DNA from: Rhodococcus yunnanensis NBRC 103083
Lineage (GTDB): Bacteria; Actinomycetota; Actinomycetes; Mycobacteriales; Mycobacteriaceae
Direction: 5' to 3'
Assembly (NCBI RefSeq): GCF_001895005.1
Contig: NZ_BCXH01000003.1
Location: forward strand, 351,637-415,636
Length of the DNA stretch: 64,000 nucleotides
Of the stretch, positions 15,897 to 23,445 are shown one piece after another; position 1 is the stretch's first letter, and every line of letters begins with the position of its first letter. Position numbers and translations under genes: made by a program. The notes beneath the pieces were generated by a model. That model searched no databases. It was given only the letters and a program-made list of their open reading frames with translations, and had not been told where the DNA came from.

Positions 15897-16118
15897 ATGA
15901 CTGCTCAGAATCCCGAACCGGACGACACACCAGGGCTCGAACGCGGCGGTGGCGTCACGCCAGGGGACACGCCACCCGCCGAAACAGGTGTCGGGGGGCC
16001 CAACCACGAGCCGCCGCAACGATCACTTGCCATGCCGATCGTCTTCTTCGTACTCATCGGCATCGTCGTCGTCATCGTCGCGGCAGGATTGATCGGCCGC
16101 ATCGCCGGATTGATCTAG
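15897..16118 (+). CDS. DUF6480-like small membrane protein
   Basis: 73 residues: a polar N-terminal half rich in Pro, Gly and Glu (NPEPDDTPGLERGGGVTPGD) and a single C-terminal hydrophobic helix (about 47-70). The NPxPDxTPGLExGGGVxPGxTPP pattern is that of the actinobacterial DUF6480 family as I recall it. Function unknown. It stands alone between the TetR gene and a convergent repeat array. Confidence 0.7.
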   Translation: MTAQNPEPDDTPGLERGGGVTPGDTPPAETGVGGPNHEPPQRSLAMPIVFFVLIGIVVVIVAAGLIGRIAGLI

Positions 16119-16133
16119 CAGATCGACCGGTGT

Positions 16134-16225
16134 TTTCAGTGCAGGGATTTCAGTACAGAGCCGTTTCAGTACAGGGCCATCTCAGTACAGGGCCATTTCA
16201 ATACAGAGCCATTTCAGTACAGGGG
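16134..16225. repeat. Six degenerate 16-bp repeats on the 3' end of the OHCU decarboxylase gene
   Basis: Units of TTTCAGTACAGGGCCA (with variants) start at 16134, 16148, 16164, 16180, 16196 and 16212. Read on the minus strand, the unit nearest the gene supplies the last codons (Pro-Leu-Tyr) and the TGA stop. The other five follow it downstream. Confidence 0.85.
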
Positions 16226-16714
16226 CCAACCACCCTCGGGGCCGAGAAGGCGGCCGAGCCGGAGTCGATTGATCTTTGCGAGCTCCTCGCGCATCACCTT
16301 GCGTTCGGTATCGAGACCGTTGTCCAGGCGGTGACCCAGATCGATCAGCACTGTTCGAGGGTCGGCGCTGCCGCCGTCGAGTGCGGCCGAACACACGATG
16401 TACCCGAATCCGAACCGCTCGACGTACATTCGGCACGCGTCGATGAGGACGCTCTGCGTCGCCGGATCCATTCCGGCGCACTTCTTGCCGGTCGGAGGAT
16501 GTGTGGACACGAGAGCGTCGATGTCCGCGTCCGACAGTTCGCCGAGTTCGGCGTCGGCTCCGGTGAACAGATCCATATGTGAGGTGTACGACCTGCCGTC
16601 CGCCACTCTCGACGCCCACGTGACCGAACCGCAGCACTCGTACAGCGCGTGCACTGCTTTTCGACGCGGCAGGTCGTTGAACGTCTCCAACCCAAGACCC
16701 TGATGCATCATCAT
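16214..16714 (-). CDS. uraD: OHCU decarboxylase (uric acid pathway)
   Basis: 166 residues. FNDLPRRKAVHALYECCGS at the start, and HPPTGKKCAGMDPATQ-like sequence in the middle, match 2-oxo-4-hydroxy-4-carboxy-5-ureidoimidazoline decarboxylase. FGFGYIVCSAA lies where the family usually has FGFPFIVCVKG. The enzyme makes (S)-allantoin from the uricase product. Three ATG codons stand in a row at the start; the first is used. The stop is inside a tandem repeat unit. It stands 2.1 kb from the allantoicase gene, and no uricase or HIU hydrolase is in the window. Confidence 0.85.
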   Translation of the reverse strand: MMMHQGLGLETFNDLPRRKAVHALYECCGSVTWASRVADGRSYTSHMDLFTGADAELGELSDADIDALVSTHPPTGKKCAGMDPATQSVLIDACRMYVERFGFGYIVCSAALDGGSADPRTVLIDLGHRLDNGLDTERKVMREELAKINRLRLGRLLGPEGGWPLY

Positions 16715-16824
16715 GGATCGATGATGATCCGTCCACGTATCTGATTTCCAGCGCTGAGCAGGGTGTTAGCGCAGGTGTAACGCGGCGTAACACAGTGCCC
16801 GTCGGCCCCATTAGGCTCAGCATC

Positions 16825-17652
16825 ATGACGGTACGCAACTGGAATGCATTCTCGGTCGAGATCTCCGACCATGTGGCGGAGGTGACGCTGCTCGGACCAG
16901 GCAAGGGCAACGCCATGGGACCCGACTTCTGGAGTGAATGTCCTCAGTTGTTCGGGCAGCTCGACGCGGACCCGGACGTCCGTGCCGTCGTCCTGTCCGG
17001 GTCGGGCAAGCACTTCACGTTCGGCCTCGACCTCGCGGCCATGGGCGGAGAATTCGCACCGTTGCTGGCGGACAAGGCCCTCGCCGCGCCGCGAACCACG
17101 TTCCACGACACGATCAAGCGGATGCAACTGGCGAGCAACGCCGTGGCCGACTGTCGCAAACCCGTCGTCGCGGCCGTGCACGGGTGGTGCATCGGCGGTG
17201 GACTCGACTTGATCAGCGCTGCGGACATCCGCTACGCCAGCGCCGACGCCAAGTTCAGTGTCCGCGAAGTGAAGGTGGCCATCGTCGCGGACATGGGCTC
17301 GCTCGCGCGACTGCCCGCGATCATCGGCGACGGCCATCTGCGTGAACTCGCGCTGACGGGCAAGGACATCGACGCCGCACGCGCGGAGAAGATCGGCCTC
17401 GTCAACGATGTGTTCGACACCCAGGAGGCGCTCCTCGCGGGTGCTCGCGCCACGGCAGCCGACATCGCTGCCAATCCGCCGCTGGTGGTGCAGGGTGTCA
17501 AGGCCGTGCTCGATCACTCCCGGTCGGCGGCCGTCGACGACAGTCTCCGCTATGTCGCTGCCTGGAATGCTGCGTTTCTCGCGTCGAACGATCTGACCGA
17601 GGCCATCACCGCAGTGTTCGAGAAGCGTCCCGCGAAATACACCGGGAGCTGA
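16825..17652 (+). CDS. Enoyl-CoA hydratase/isomerase family protein (crotonase)
   Basis: 275 residues. Oxyanion-hole segments GSGKHFTFGLDLAAM (about 57-72) and AVHGWCIGGGLDLISAADIRYAS (about 113-135) are standard crotonase, and the acidic residue region VKVAIVADMGSLARLP follows. The pattern with Asp in the DMG stretch resembles dienoyl-CoA isomerases (ECH1-like), so an isomerase is at least as likely as a hydratase. ATG 16825 is chosen over the in-frame GTG 10 codons earlier because homology begins just after it. A MarR regulator follows six bases downstream and may be co-transcribed. Confidence 0.88.
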   Translation: MTVRNWNAFSVEISDHVAEVTLLGPGKGNAMGPDFWSECPQLFGQLDADPDVRAVVLSGSGKHFTFGLDLAAMGGEFAPLLADKALAAPRTTFHDTIKRMQLASNAVADCRKPVVAAVHGWCIGGGLDLISAADIRYASADAKFSVREVKVAIVADMGSLARLPAIIGDGHLRELALTGKDIDAARAEKIGLVNDVFDTQEALLAGARATAADIAANPPLVVQGVKAVLDHSRSAAVDDSLRYVAAWNAAFLASNDLTEAITAVFEKRPAKYTGS

Positions 17653-17658
17653 CGCGTC

Positions 17659-18123
17659 GTGGAGTTCGCCGATGAAATCGGATCCCACCTGGTTCGGATG
17701 CAGCGGATCCGTGAACGAAATCTGGCTCAGCTCTCGGCCGAGTCCGGTGGTGTCGACGGTGCGGCGTTCGTGTGCCTGTTCCGTCTACTGCGAGACGGCC
17801 CGATGCGGTCGAGCGAGCTTGCCGCCATGGTGAATTCGGATCCGTCGACGGTCAGCCGTCAGGTCGCGCAGCTCGTCGAGCGCGGGCACGTCGAGAGGCT
17901 GCGGGATCTCAGTGACGGACGTGCATATGTGCTGGCGGTGACCGAGTTGGGGCGCGAGGTCGCGCAGCGAATTCTGGACCAACGCAACGCGAGCCTCGCC
18001 CGCGTACTCGAGGACTGGTCGCACGAGGATCGCGCGCAGCTGGTCGAACTGCTCGACCGATTTCTGACCGATTACGAACGGGTCAAGCCGGACCTGCATT
18101 CCGGGCGCAACGGCCGAGTGTGA
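17659..18123 (+). CDS. MarR-family transcriptional regulator
   Basis: 154 residues with the winged helix at about 45-105: MRSSELAAMVNSDPSTVSRQVAQLVERGHVERLRD, then SDGRAYVLAVTELGREV (the wing). These blocks are typical of MarR. Its GTG is six bases after the crotonase stop, so control of that gene or of fatty-acid or aromatic catabolism is possible but unproven. Confidence 0.88.
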   Translation: MEFADEIGSHLVRMQRIRERNLAQLSAESGGVDGAAFVCLFRLLRDGPMRSSELAAMVNSDPSTVSRQVAQLVERGHVERLRDLSDGRAYVLAVTELGREVAQRILDQRNASLARVLEDWSHEDRAQLVELLDRFLTDYERVKPDLHSGRNGRV

Positions 18124-18185
18124 CGCCGGTCCGATCGGATCCGTGAGCGCGGCCTGCACGGTGCGCACACGGATCCGGGGCGTGG

Positions 18186-18656
18186 TCAGCGCAGTGCGCT
18201 CTTCGGGTCGTTCCACAGCTGATCGGTGAAATCCTCCAACGCGACGAGTACCAGGTCGTCCTCGGCTCGTCGGAGAATCGACTTACTCGCACGCACCTGC
18301 ACGACGTCCCCGGTCTTGTCGGTCATGCGCCACAGCGAATCGGCACGCGTGGCGACCGTCGTCAGGAACATCTCGGCAACGTTGACACCCTGAGGCGCCT
18401 GATCGGGAAAGATATCGTGCAGGTGGAAGTCCGAGCGCTCGGAGCGGTCCGTTCCGAACAGTTCGTCGAAGGCCTCGTTGGCGAAGACGATGGTGCCGCT
18501 CGGATCGACAGCAAGGATCGGTACCGGAATGCGGTCGAGAACAACCGTGACCGGCAGGTCCGGAAACTGTGCCGGATCGGAAATTGGCCGCGATTCGGCG
18601 TTGCGTCGTTCCCCGCCTCCGCCGACCGAAGTGTCGCCCGCGTTGCTGTCGGTCAT
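18186..18656 (-). CDS. Single PAS-domain protein
   Basis: 156 residues. After a polar start (residues 1-35), one PAS domain covers about 40-150: IPVPILAVDPSGTIVFANEAFDELFGTD and the later LWRMTDKTGDVVQVRASKSIL. There is no output domain, so it may be a stand-alone sensor or an adaptor for another protein. ATG 18656 has GGGGAGAG 5 bases upstream and is preferred to the longer open frame. It is convergent with the MarR gene. Confidence 0.8.
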   Translation of the reverse strand: MTDSNAGDTSVGGGGERRNAESRPISDPAQFPDLPVTVVLDRIPVPILAVDPSGTIVFANEAFDELFGTDRSERSDFHLHDIFPDQAPQGVNVAEMFLTTVATRADSLWRMTDKTGDVVQVRASKSILRRAEDDLVLVALEDFTDQLWNDPKSALR

Positions 18657-18698
18657 ATCTCTCCCCATCACGTGCTTCGATTGAAGGCTTCGAACTGA

Positions 18699-19190
18699 TC
18701 AGTGTTCCGGATTGTCCGCCAAACGCTTGAACGATGCAGCGATTTCGGCTTCGGCCTCGGCGCGCCCGACCCAGTCTGCGGCCGTGACATGCTTGTTCGG
18801 CTCGAGATCCTTGTAGTGAACGAAGAAGTGCTTGATGGCGTCCAATTCGAAAGTGGACACGTCGGACAGGTCCTGGATGTGATCCCAGCGCTGGTCTCCC
18901 GCGGGAACGCACAGCACCTTGTCGTCGCCGCCTGCTTCGTCGACCATCTTGAACATCGCTACCGGACGGGCTTCGACGATGACACCGGGGAACACCGACT
19001 CGGGCAGCAGCACGAACGCGTCGAGCGGATCGCCGTCCTCGCCGAGCGTGCCTTCGATGAAGCCGTAGTCGGCCGGGTAACCCATCGCGGTGTACAGGTA
19101 ACGGTCGAGGCGTACACGGCCACTGACGTGGTCGACCTCGTACTTGTTGCGCTGCCCCTTGGGGATCTCGATGGTGACGTCGAACGGCAC
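18699..19190 (-). CDS. ppa: Inorganic pyrophosphatase
   Basis: 163 residues, the normal length of bacterial class I pyrophosphatase. [32 protein letters not shown], and the catalytic [17 protein letters not shown] motif (here [12 protein letters not shown]) are all present. [19 protein letters not shown] follows, with the metal-binding aspartates. The enzyme hydrolyses pyrophosphate and so drives biosynthesis. The start is a GTG at 19190, preceded by GAGGGCAG; the open frame upstream shows no homology. It is divergent from dacB. Confidence 0.95.
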   Translation of the reverse strand: MPFDVTIEIPKGQRNKYEVDHVSGRVRLDRYLYTAMGYPADYGFIEGTLGEDGDPLDAFVLLPESVFPGVIVEARPVAMFKMVDEAGGDDKVLCVPAGDQRWDHIQDLSDVSTFELDAIKHFFVHYKDLEPNKHVTAADWVGRAEAEAEIAASFKRLADNPEH

Positions 19191-19321
19191 GTGCTGCCCT
19201 CGCTCTTCTCTTCGTCTCTTGCGTCTCGTGCGACGCATGATGCTTCGCGGCGCAAGCGTACCGGACCCATGGATACTGTTGGATGAACTGCCGCCACGGC
19301 AGCTCAGCGAACCATGGAGGA

Positions 19322-20731
19322 ATGTTGGCGGGCCTGACCAAGCGAAATCTGGGTCCGACCGCTGGACGGCGGCGACGGAGAACTCGCATCCTTCTCGTCG
19401 TCGTGGCAGTCGTGGCAGTCGTCGCGGGCGGTACCGCGGTAGCGGCCATCGTTCCCGACGCCTCGGATTCTCACTCCGATCGTGCGACGTCACCCGAACC
19501 GGACCCGGTTCTGCCCGTCCCCGACATCGTTCCACTTCCCGACACGGCGCCCGTCCCGGTTCCGGCCGCACTGGCGGCAGCACTGGCACCCGTGACCGGC
19601 TCCGACGCACTCGGAGCGTTCACCGGTGTCGTCGCGGACGCGGTGAGCGGCGAGGTCCTGTGGTCGTCGAACCCGGACAACCCCATGACACCTGCGTCGA
19701 CGACCAAGGTTCTGACCGCCGCCGCCGCGATGCTGGCGCTTCCGCCGGAGCACCGTGTCACCACGAAGGTCGTCAAGGGCCGCGCCGACGGCGAGATCGT
19801 CCTGGTGGCGGGCGGCGATCCGACGCTGACCGCTCAGCCCGTCGGCAGCCCCGGCTTCTACCCCGGCGCGGCGCGGATCGACGACCTGGTGGAGCAGATC
19901 TCACGGTCCGGAACGCCGGTGACGCGAATCGTCGTCGACACCTCGATCTACAGCGGGCCGACGATGGCTCAGGGCTGGTTCGCCCCCGACGTCGCCGCGG
20001 GATACATCACACCGATCGAACCGATCATGATCGACGGCGGGCGATCCGTTCCGCTCGAGGACGAGTCGCCGCGCAGTGCGGAGCCTGCCCTCGATGCAGG
20101 ACGTGCATTGGCACGTGGACTCGGCGTGGACGAGGCTGCCGTGACGATCGGCACCGCCGCGTCCGGCACCGATCAAGTCGCAGCCGTGCAATCGGCGCCG
20201 CTGCGAGATCGGCTCGGGCAGATGATGGGTCGATCCGACAACGTTCTCGCCGAGGCAGTCGGGCGCGAGATCGCCATCGAGACCAACGCGGAGGCGTCGT
20301 TCACCGGTGCCGTCGATTCCATCGGGCAAGCGTTGTTCGCAGCCGGATTCGATCTGGCAGGCATGCAGCTCCACGACGCGAGCGGCCTGTCCGTCGACGG
20401 ACTGATCCCCGCCCGACTCCTGGATCAGATCCTGACCTCGGCAGCAGGTTCGGGTCGACCCGAGTTGCGCCCGATGCTCGACTACCTGCCGATCGCAGGC
20501 GCGACGGGCACGTTGTCCGATCGATATGCGAGCGCCGATCGTGTGGGTGCAGGCTGGATCAGAGCGAAAACTGGCACACTGTCCACAGCGAGTGCGCTCG
20601 CCGGATACGTCGTCGACGTCGACGGCAGAACGTTGACGTTCGCATTGATGTCCAATGACCGCCCGCCGGAGATCAGCAGGCCGGCACTCGACGCCATTGC
20701 GTCGACCCTGAGATTGTGTGGTTGTCGATGA
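19322..20731 (+). CDS. dacB: D-alanyl-D-alanine carboxypeptidase/endopeptidase (PBP4 type, S13)
   Basis: 469 residues with an N-terminal arginine run followed by a membrane anchor (about 22-45), so the enzyme is exported and acts on peptidoglycan. Active-site motifs: STTK (Ser126, Lys129, in [16 protein letters not shown]), SDN in [15 protein letters not shown], and KTG in [17 protein letters not shown]. It trims or cuts peptide stems. GGAGGA is too close to ATG 19322, so the next codon (TTG) or the earlier ATG at 19283 are alternatives. The last codons belong to a 20-bp tandem repeat. Ppa and tilS neighbours match mycobacterial order. Confidence 0.92.
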   Translation: MLAGLTKRNLGPTAGRRRRRTRILLVVVAVVAVVAGGTAVAAIVPDASDSHSDRATSPEPDPVLPVPDIVPLPDTAPVPVPAALAAALAPVTGSDALGAFTGVVADAVSGEVLWSSNPDNPMTPASTTKVLTAAAAMLALPPEHRVTTKVVKGRADGEIVLVAGGDPTLTAQPVGSPGFYPGAARIDDLVEQISRSGTPVTRIVVDTSIYSGPTMAQGWFAPDVAAGYITPIEPIMIDGGRSVPLEDESPRSAEPALDAGRALARGLGVDEAAVTIGTAASGTDQVAAVQSAPLRDRLGQMMGRSDNVLAEAVGREIAIETNAEASFTGAVDSIGQALFAAGFDLAGMQLHDASGLSVDGLIPARLLDQILTSAAGSGRPELRPMLDYLPIAGATGTLSDRYASADRVGAGWIRAKTGTLSTASALAGYVVDVDGRTLTFALMSNDRPPEISRPALDAIASTLRLCGCR

Positions 20732-20770
20732 GATTGTGTGGTTGTCGATGAGACTGTGTGGTTGTCGATG
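20711..20770. repeat. Three 20-bp repeats bridging dacB and the DUF2342 gene
   Basis: Units AGATTGTGTGGTTGTCGATG start at 20711, 20731 and 20751 (third AGACTG...). Each contains ATGA when followed by the next base. The first ATGA is the dacB stop context, and the third gives the start of the next gene. Confidence 0.9.
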
Positions 20771-21841
20771 AGTCGGGGCAGTTCCGAATCGAATACGGAC
20801 ACCGATGATTCCTCGGGGTTCGGATCCTCGGTGGACTGGGCGTTGGCCGCCAAGACCGGAGCGAAGCTCGCACCGAAGGCGCCGTCGACGTCTCGCTACA
20901 CCGCCGATGCCGTCGTGGCCGAACTCGCCGAGGCATCGGTCCGAGCCGAGGGCCCCGTCCGCGACACCACCTTGCTTGCCGACGGGTTGCCGGTCCCGCA
21001 GGCGCGTGTCGTCGACCGCGCCGGCTGGATCGACGCGGCTGCGGCGTCGATGAAGCATCTGACCGGTGATTCCGAGACAGAGCCGTCCGGGCTGCTCGCA
21101 GGAAAGCCGGCAGGACTCCAGGCAGGGGCGATGCTGGCATTTCTGTCCAGCGCAATTCTCGGACAGTACGATCCGTTCACCGGCGAGCACGGCACCCTCC
21201 TGCTGGTAGCGCCCAACGTGATCGCCGTCGAACGTGCATTGCGCGTATCTCCGAGCGATTTCCGGCTGTGGGTGTGCCTGCACGAGGTCACCCACCGGGT
21301 TCAGTTCTCGTCCGCGCCGTGGCTGGGGGAGTACATGCGCAGCTCCGTGGCGGTGTTGTCGGACGGGGTGGACGAGCCGATGAGCGAGTTCGCGAACCGG
21401 TTGACGTCGGCGTTGAAGAATCGGAAGCAATCGGACAAGGCCGAGGACGCAGGTGTCGTCGGCCTGCTGCGCGCCACCCAGCCACCCGAACAGCGAGACG
21501 CGATCGATCGCCTGTTGGTGCTGGGAACTCTTCTCGAAGGCCACGCGGACCACGTCATGGACGCGGTGGGCCCTGCCGTCGTTCCGTCGGTGGTGCAGAT
21601 TCGCAGCGCCTTCGACAATCGCCGGAGACGCAAGGCCAATCCGCTGCAGCGACTCGTCCGCGCGCTCCTCGGTATGGACGCGAAGATGGCCCAGTACGTG
21701 CGCGGCAAGGCGTTCGTCGACCACGTCGTCGCCAAGGTCGGAATGGCGCAGTTCAACGCCGTCTGGACCGACGCCGACACGCTGCCGCTGCTCGACGAGA
21801 TCGAAGACCCGGACCGGTGGATCGCACGCGTTCTGGGATGA
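20768..21841 (+). CDS. DUF2342 zinc metalloprotease-like protein
   Basis: 357 residues, with HEVTHRVQF (HExxH) at about residue 174 in the middle, the signature of the DUF2342/zincin-like family found next to dacB and tilS in mycobacteria and rhodococci. A second conserved block, LLEGHADHVMDAVG (about 257-270), supplies a possible third metal ligand. There is no signal peptide, so it is probably cytoplasmic. Substrate unknown. The start at 20768 is the first ATG after the repeats. Its stop overlaps the tilS start (ATGA). Confidence 0.85.
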   Translation: MSRGSSESNTDTDDSSGFGSSVDWALAAKTGAKLAPKAPSTSRYTADAVVAELAEASVRAEGPVRDTTLLADGLPVPQARVVDRAGWIDAAAASMKHLTGDSETEPSGLLAGKPAGLQAGAMLAFLSSAILGQYDPFTGEHGTLLLVAPNVIAVERALRVSPSDFRLWVCLHEVTHRVQFSSAPWLGEYMRSSVAVLSDGVDEPMSEFANRLTSALKNRKQSDKAEDAGVVGLLRATQPPEQRDAIDRLLVLGTLLEGHADHVMDAVGPAVVPSVVQIRSAFDNRRRRKANPLQRLVRALLGMDAKMAQYVRGKAFVDHVVAKVGMAQFNAVWTDADTLPLLDEIEDPDRWIARVLG

Positions 21842-22827
21842 CGGCAGGGGAGTTGCCCGAGGGCAGGGCGATCCTCGAGGTCAGGCAGGCGGTCAGATCC
21901 TGGCGTGCCCACCGCGTCGACAGGTCCGGGCCTCTGGCTGTCGCGCTGTCCGGCGGCGCCGACTCACTGGCCCTCACCGCCGCGACGGTCGCCGAAGCAC
22001 CCTCGGTGCGAGCGCTCGTCGTCGACCACGGCTTGCAGAGTGGGTCGAGCGACGTCGCGGCCGGCGCAGCGGAGACCGCGCTGGCGCTCGGCTGCGTCGA
22101 GGCGACGGTGTTGCGTGTGACGGTCGGCCGTGAGGGCGGCATGGAGGCCGCGGCACGACGCGCCAGGTACCGCGCCCTCGACGACGCGCGAGGCGGTGCG
22201 ACGGTGCTCATCGGCCACACGCTCGACGACCAGGCCGAGACGGTCCTGCTCGGGCTTGCGCGTGGGTCGGGCCCCCGCTCGATCGCGGGTATGGCGGCGG
22301 AGGATCCACCGTGGGGTCGGCCGCTACTCGGCACCGCACGCGCAGTGACGAGGGCGGCATGTGCCGAGTTGGGGCTCACACCGTTCGAGGATCCGCACAA
22401 CAGCAACAGCGACTTCACCAGGGTTCGGCTTCGCCGAGAGGTGCTGCCGCTGCTCGAGGACGTACTCGGTGGGGGAGTCGCGTCGGCGTTGGCGCGCACT
22501 GCCGCGCAGCTGAAGGAAGACGGCGCGGTGCTCGACGACCTCGCCGGCGCCCTCGTCGCGAAGGCGACGATCGGCAGCGAGCTGGACGTGACGACACTCA
22601 CGGCGGCGCCAGTCGCCCTGCGTCGTCGAGCGCTCCGGTCGTGGTTGCACGGTGTGGGTGCGAAAGCGTTGTCGGACAATCAGTTACGGACGATGGACGC
22701 GCTGGTCGTCGACTGGAGAGGGCAGGGCGGAGTCGCAGTGGGCGGCGGGGCGCCCGGTGCGAGGTTGGTGGTCGAGCGTCGGCATGGCAGGCTGAGAGCC
22801 GAGCTCGAATGGAGTCTGCCTCGATGA
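21838..22827 (+). CDS. tilS: tRNA(Ile)-lysidine synthetase
   Basis: 329 residues. The PP-loop SGGADSLAL is at 38-46. [14 protein letters not shown] and [22 protein letters not shown] are further family blocks, and [12 protein letters not shown] follows. The enzyme uses ATP to attach lysine to C34 of the minor tRNA-Ile so that AUA codons are read, and it is essential. The actual start is ATG 21838 inside the overlap with the previous gene; the longer open frame has no homology. An hpt gene follows in the common actinobacterial order. Confidence 0.93.
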   Translation: MTAGELPEGRAILEVRQAVRSWRAHRVDRSGPLAVALSGGADSLALTAATVAEAPSVRALVVDHGLQSGSSDVAAGAAETALALGCVEATVLRVTVGREGGMEAAARRARYRALDDARGGATVLIGHTLDDQAETVLLGLARGSGPRSIAGMAAEDPPWGRPLLGTARAVTRAACAELGLTPFEDPHNSNSDFTRVRLRREVLPLLEDVLGGGVASALARTAAQLKEDGAVLDDLAGALVAKATIGSELDVTTLTAAPVALRRRALRSWLHGVGAKALSDNQLRTMDALVVDWRGQGGVAVGGGAPGARLVVERRHGRLRAELEWSLPR

Positions 22828-22865
22828 TCCTGGTCGGTGAAGCGAGCTGTGAACAACGAGAACCT

Positions 22866-23435
22866 ATGAAGGGACGCGCCGTGTACGAGGGCGATATCGA
22901 GTCGATTCTCATCTCCGAGGAGCAGATCAGGGCGCGTACCACCGAGCTGGCGGAGGAAATCGCGAAGCGTTATCCGGTCGGCGCCCCCGAAGGTGACCTT
23001 CTGCTCGTCGGTGTCCTCAAGGGCGCCATCATGTTCATGACCGACTTCGCCCGTGCACTGCCGATCCCGGCGCAGCTCGAATTCATGGCTGTCAGTTCCT
23101 ACGGGTCGTCGACGTCGTCCTCGGGCGTCGTTCGAATTCTCAAGGATCTCGACCGCGACATCAACGGCAGGCACGTACTGATCGTCGAGGACATCATCGA
23201 TTCCGGCCTGACGCTGTCGTGGCTGAAGCGAAATCTCGCGACGCGCAACCCTGCGTCGCTGTCGGTGGTGACGCTGCTGCGTAAGCCGGACGCGATCAAG
23301 GTCGACGTCGAGGTCGCGAATGTCGGCTTCGACATTCCCAACGAATTCGTGGTCGGATACGGACTCGACTACAACGAGCGGTACCGCGACCTGCCGTACA
23401 TCGGCACACTCGACCCGAAGGTGTACGGCGGCTGA
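22866..23435 (+). CDS. hpt: Hypoxanthine phosphoribosyltransferase
   Basis: 189 residues from ATG 22866. A GTG at 22881 with AAGGGA ahead is an equally good start (184 aa). [20 protein letters not shown], the PRPP-binding [17 protein letters not shown], and [20 protein letters not shown] are the standard HPRT blocks. The enzyme salvages hypoxanthine and guanine to IMP and GMP. It stands between tilS and, in related genomes, ftsH. Here a kinase gene has come in between on the other strand. Confidence 0.94.
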   Translation: MKGRAVYEGDIESILISEEQIRARTTELAEEIAKRYPVGAPEGDLLLVGVLKGAIMFMTDFARALPIPAQLEFMAVSSYGSSTSSSGVVRILKDLDRDINGRHVLIVEDIIDSGLTLSWLKRNLATRNPASLSVVTLLRKPDAIKVDVEVANVGFDIPNEFVVGYGLDYNERYRDLPYIGTLDPKVYGG

Positions 23436-23445
23436 GACCGCACGC

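Noticed and set aside
19901..21724. 607-residue minus-strand frame opposite dacB and DUF2342
   Set aside because: Crosses two good genes and a tandem repeat; no recognisable family.
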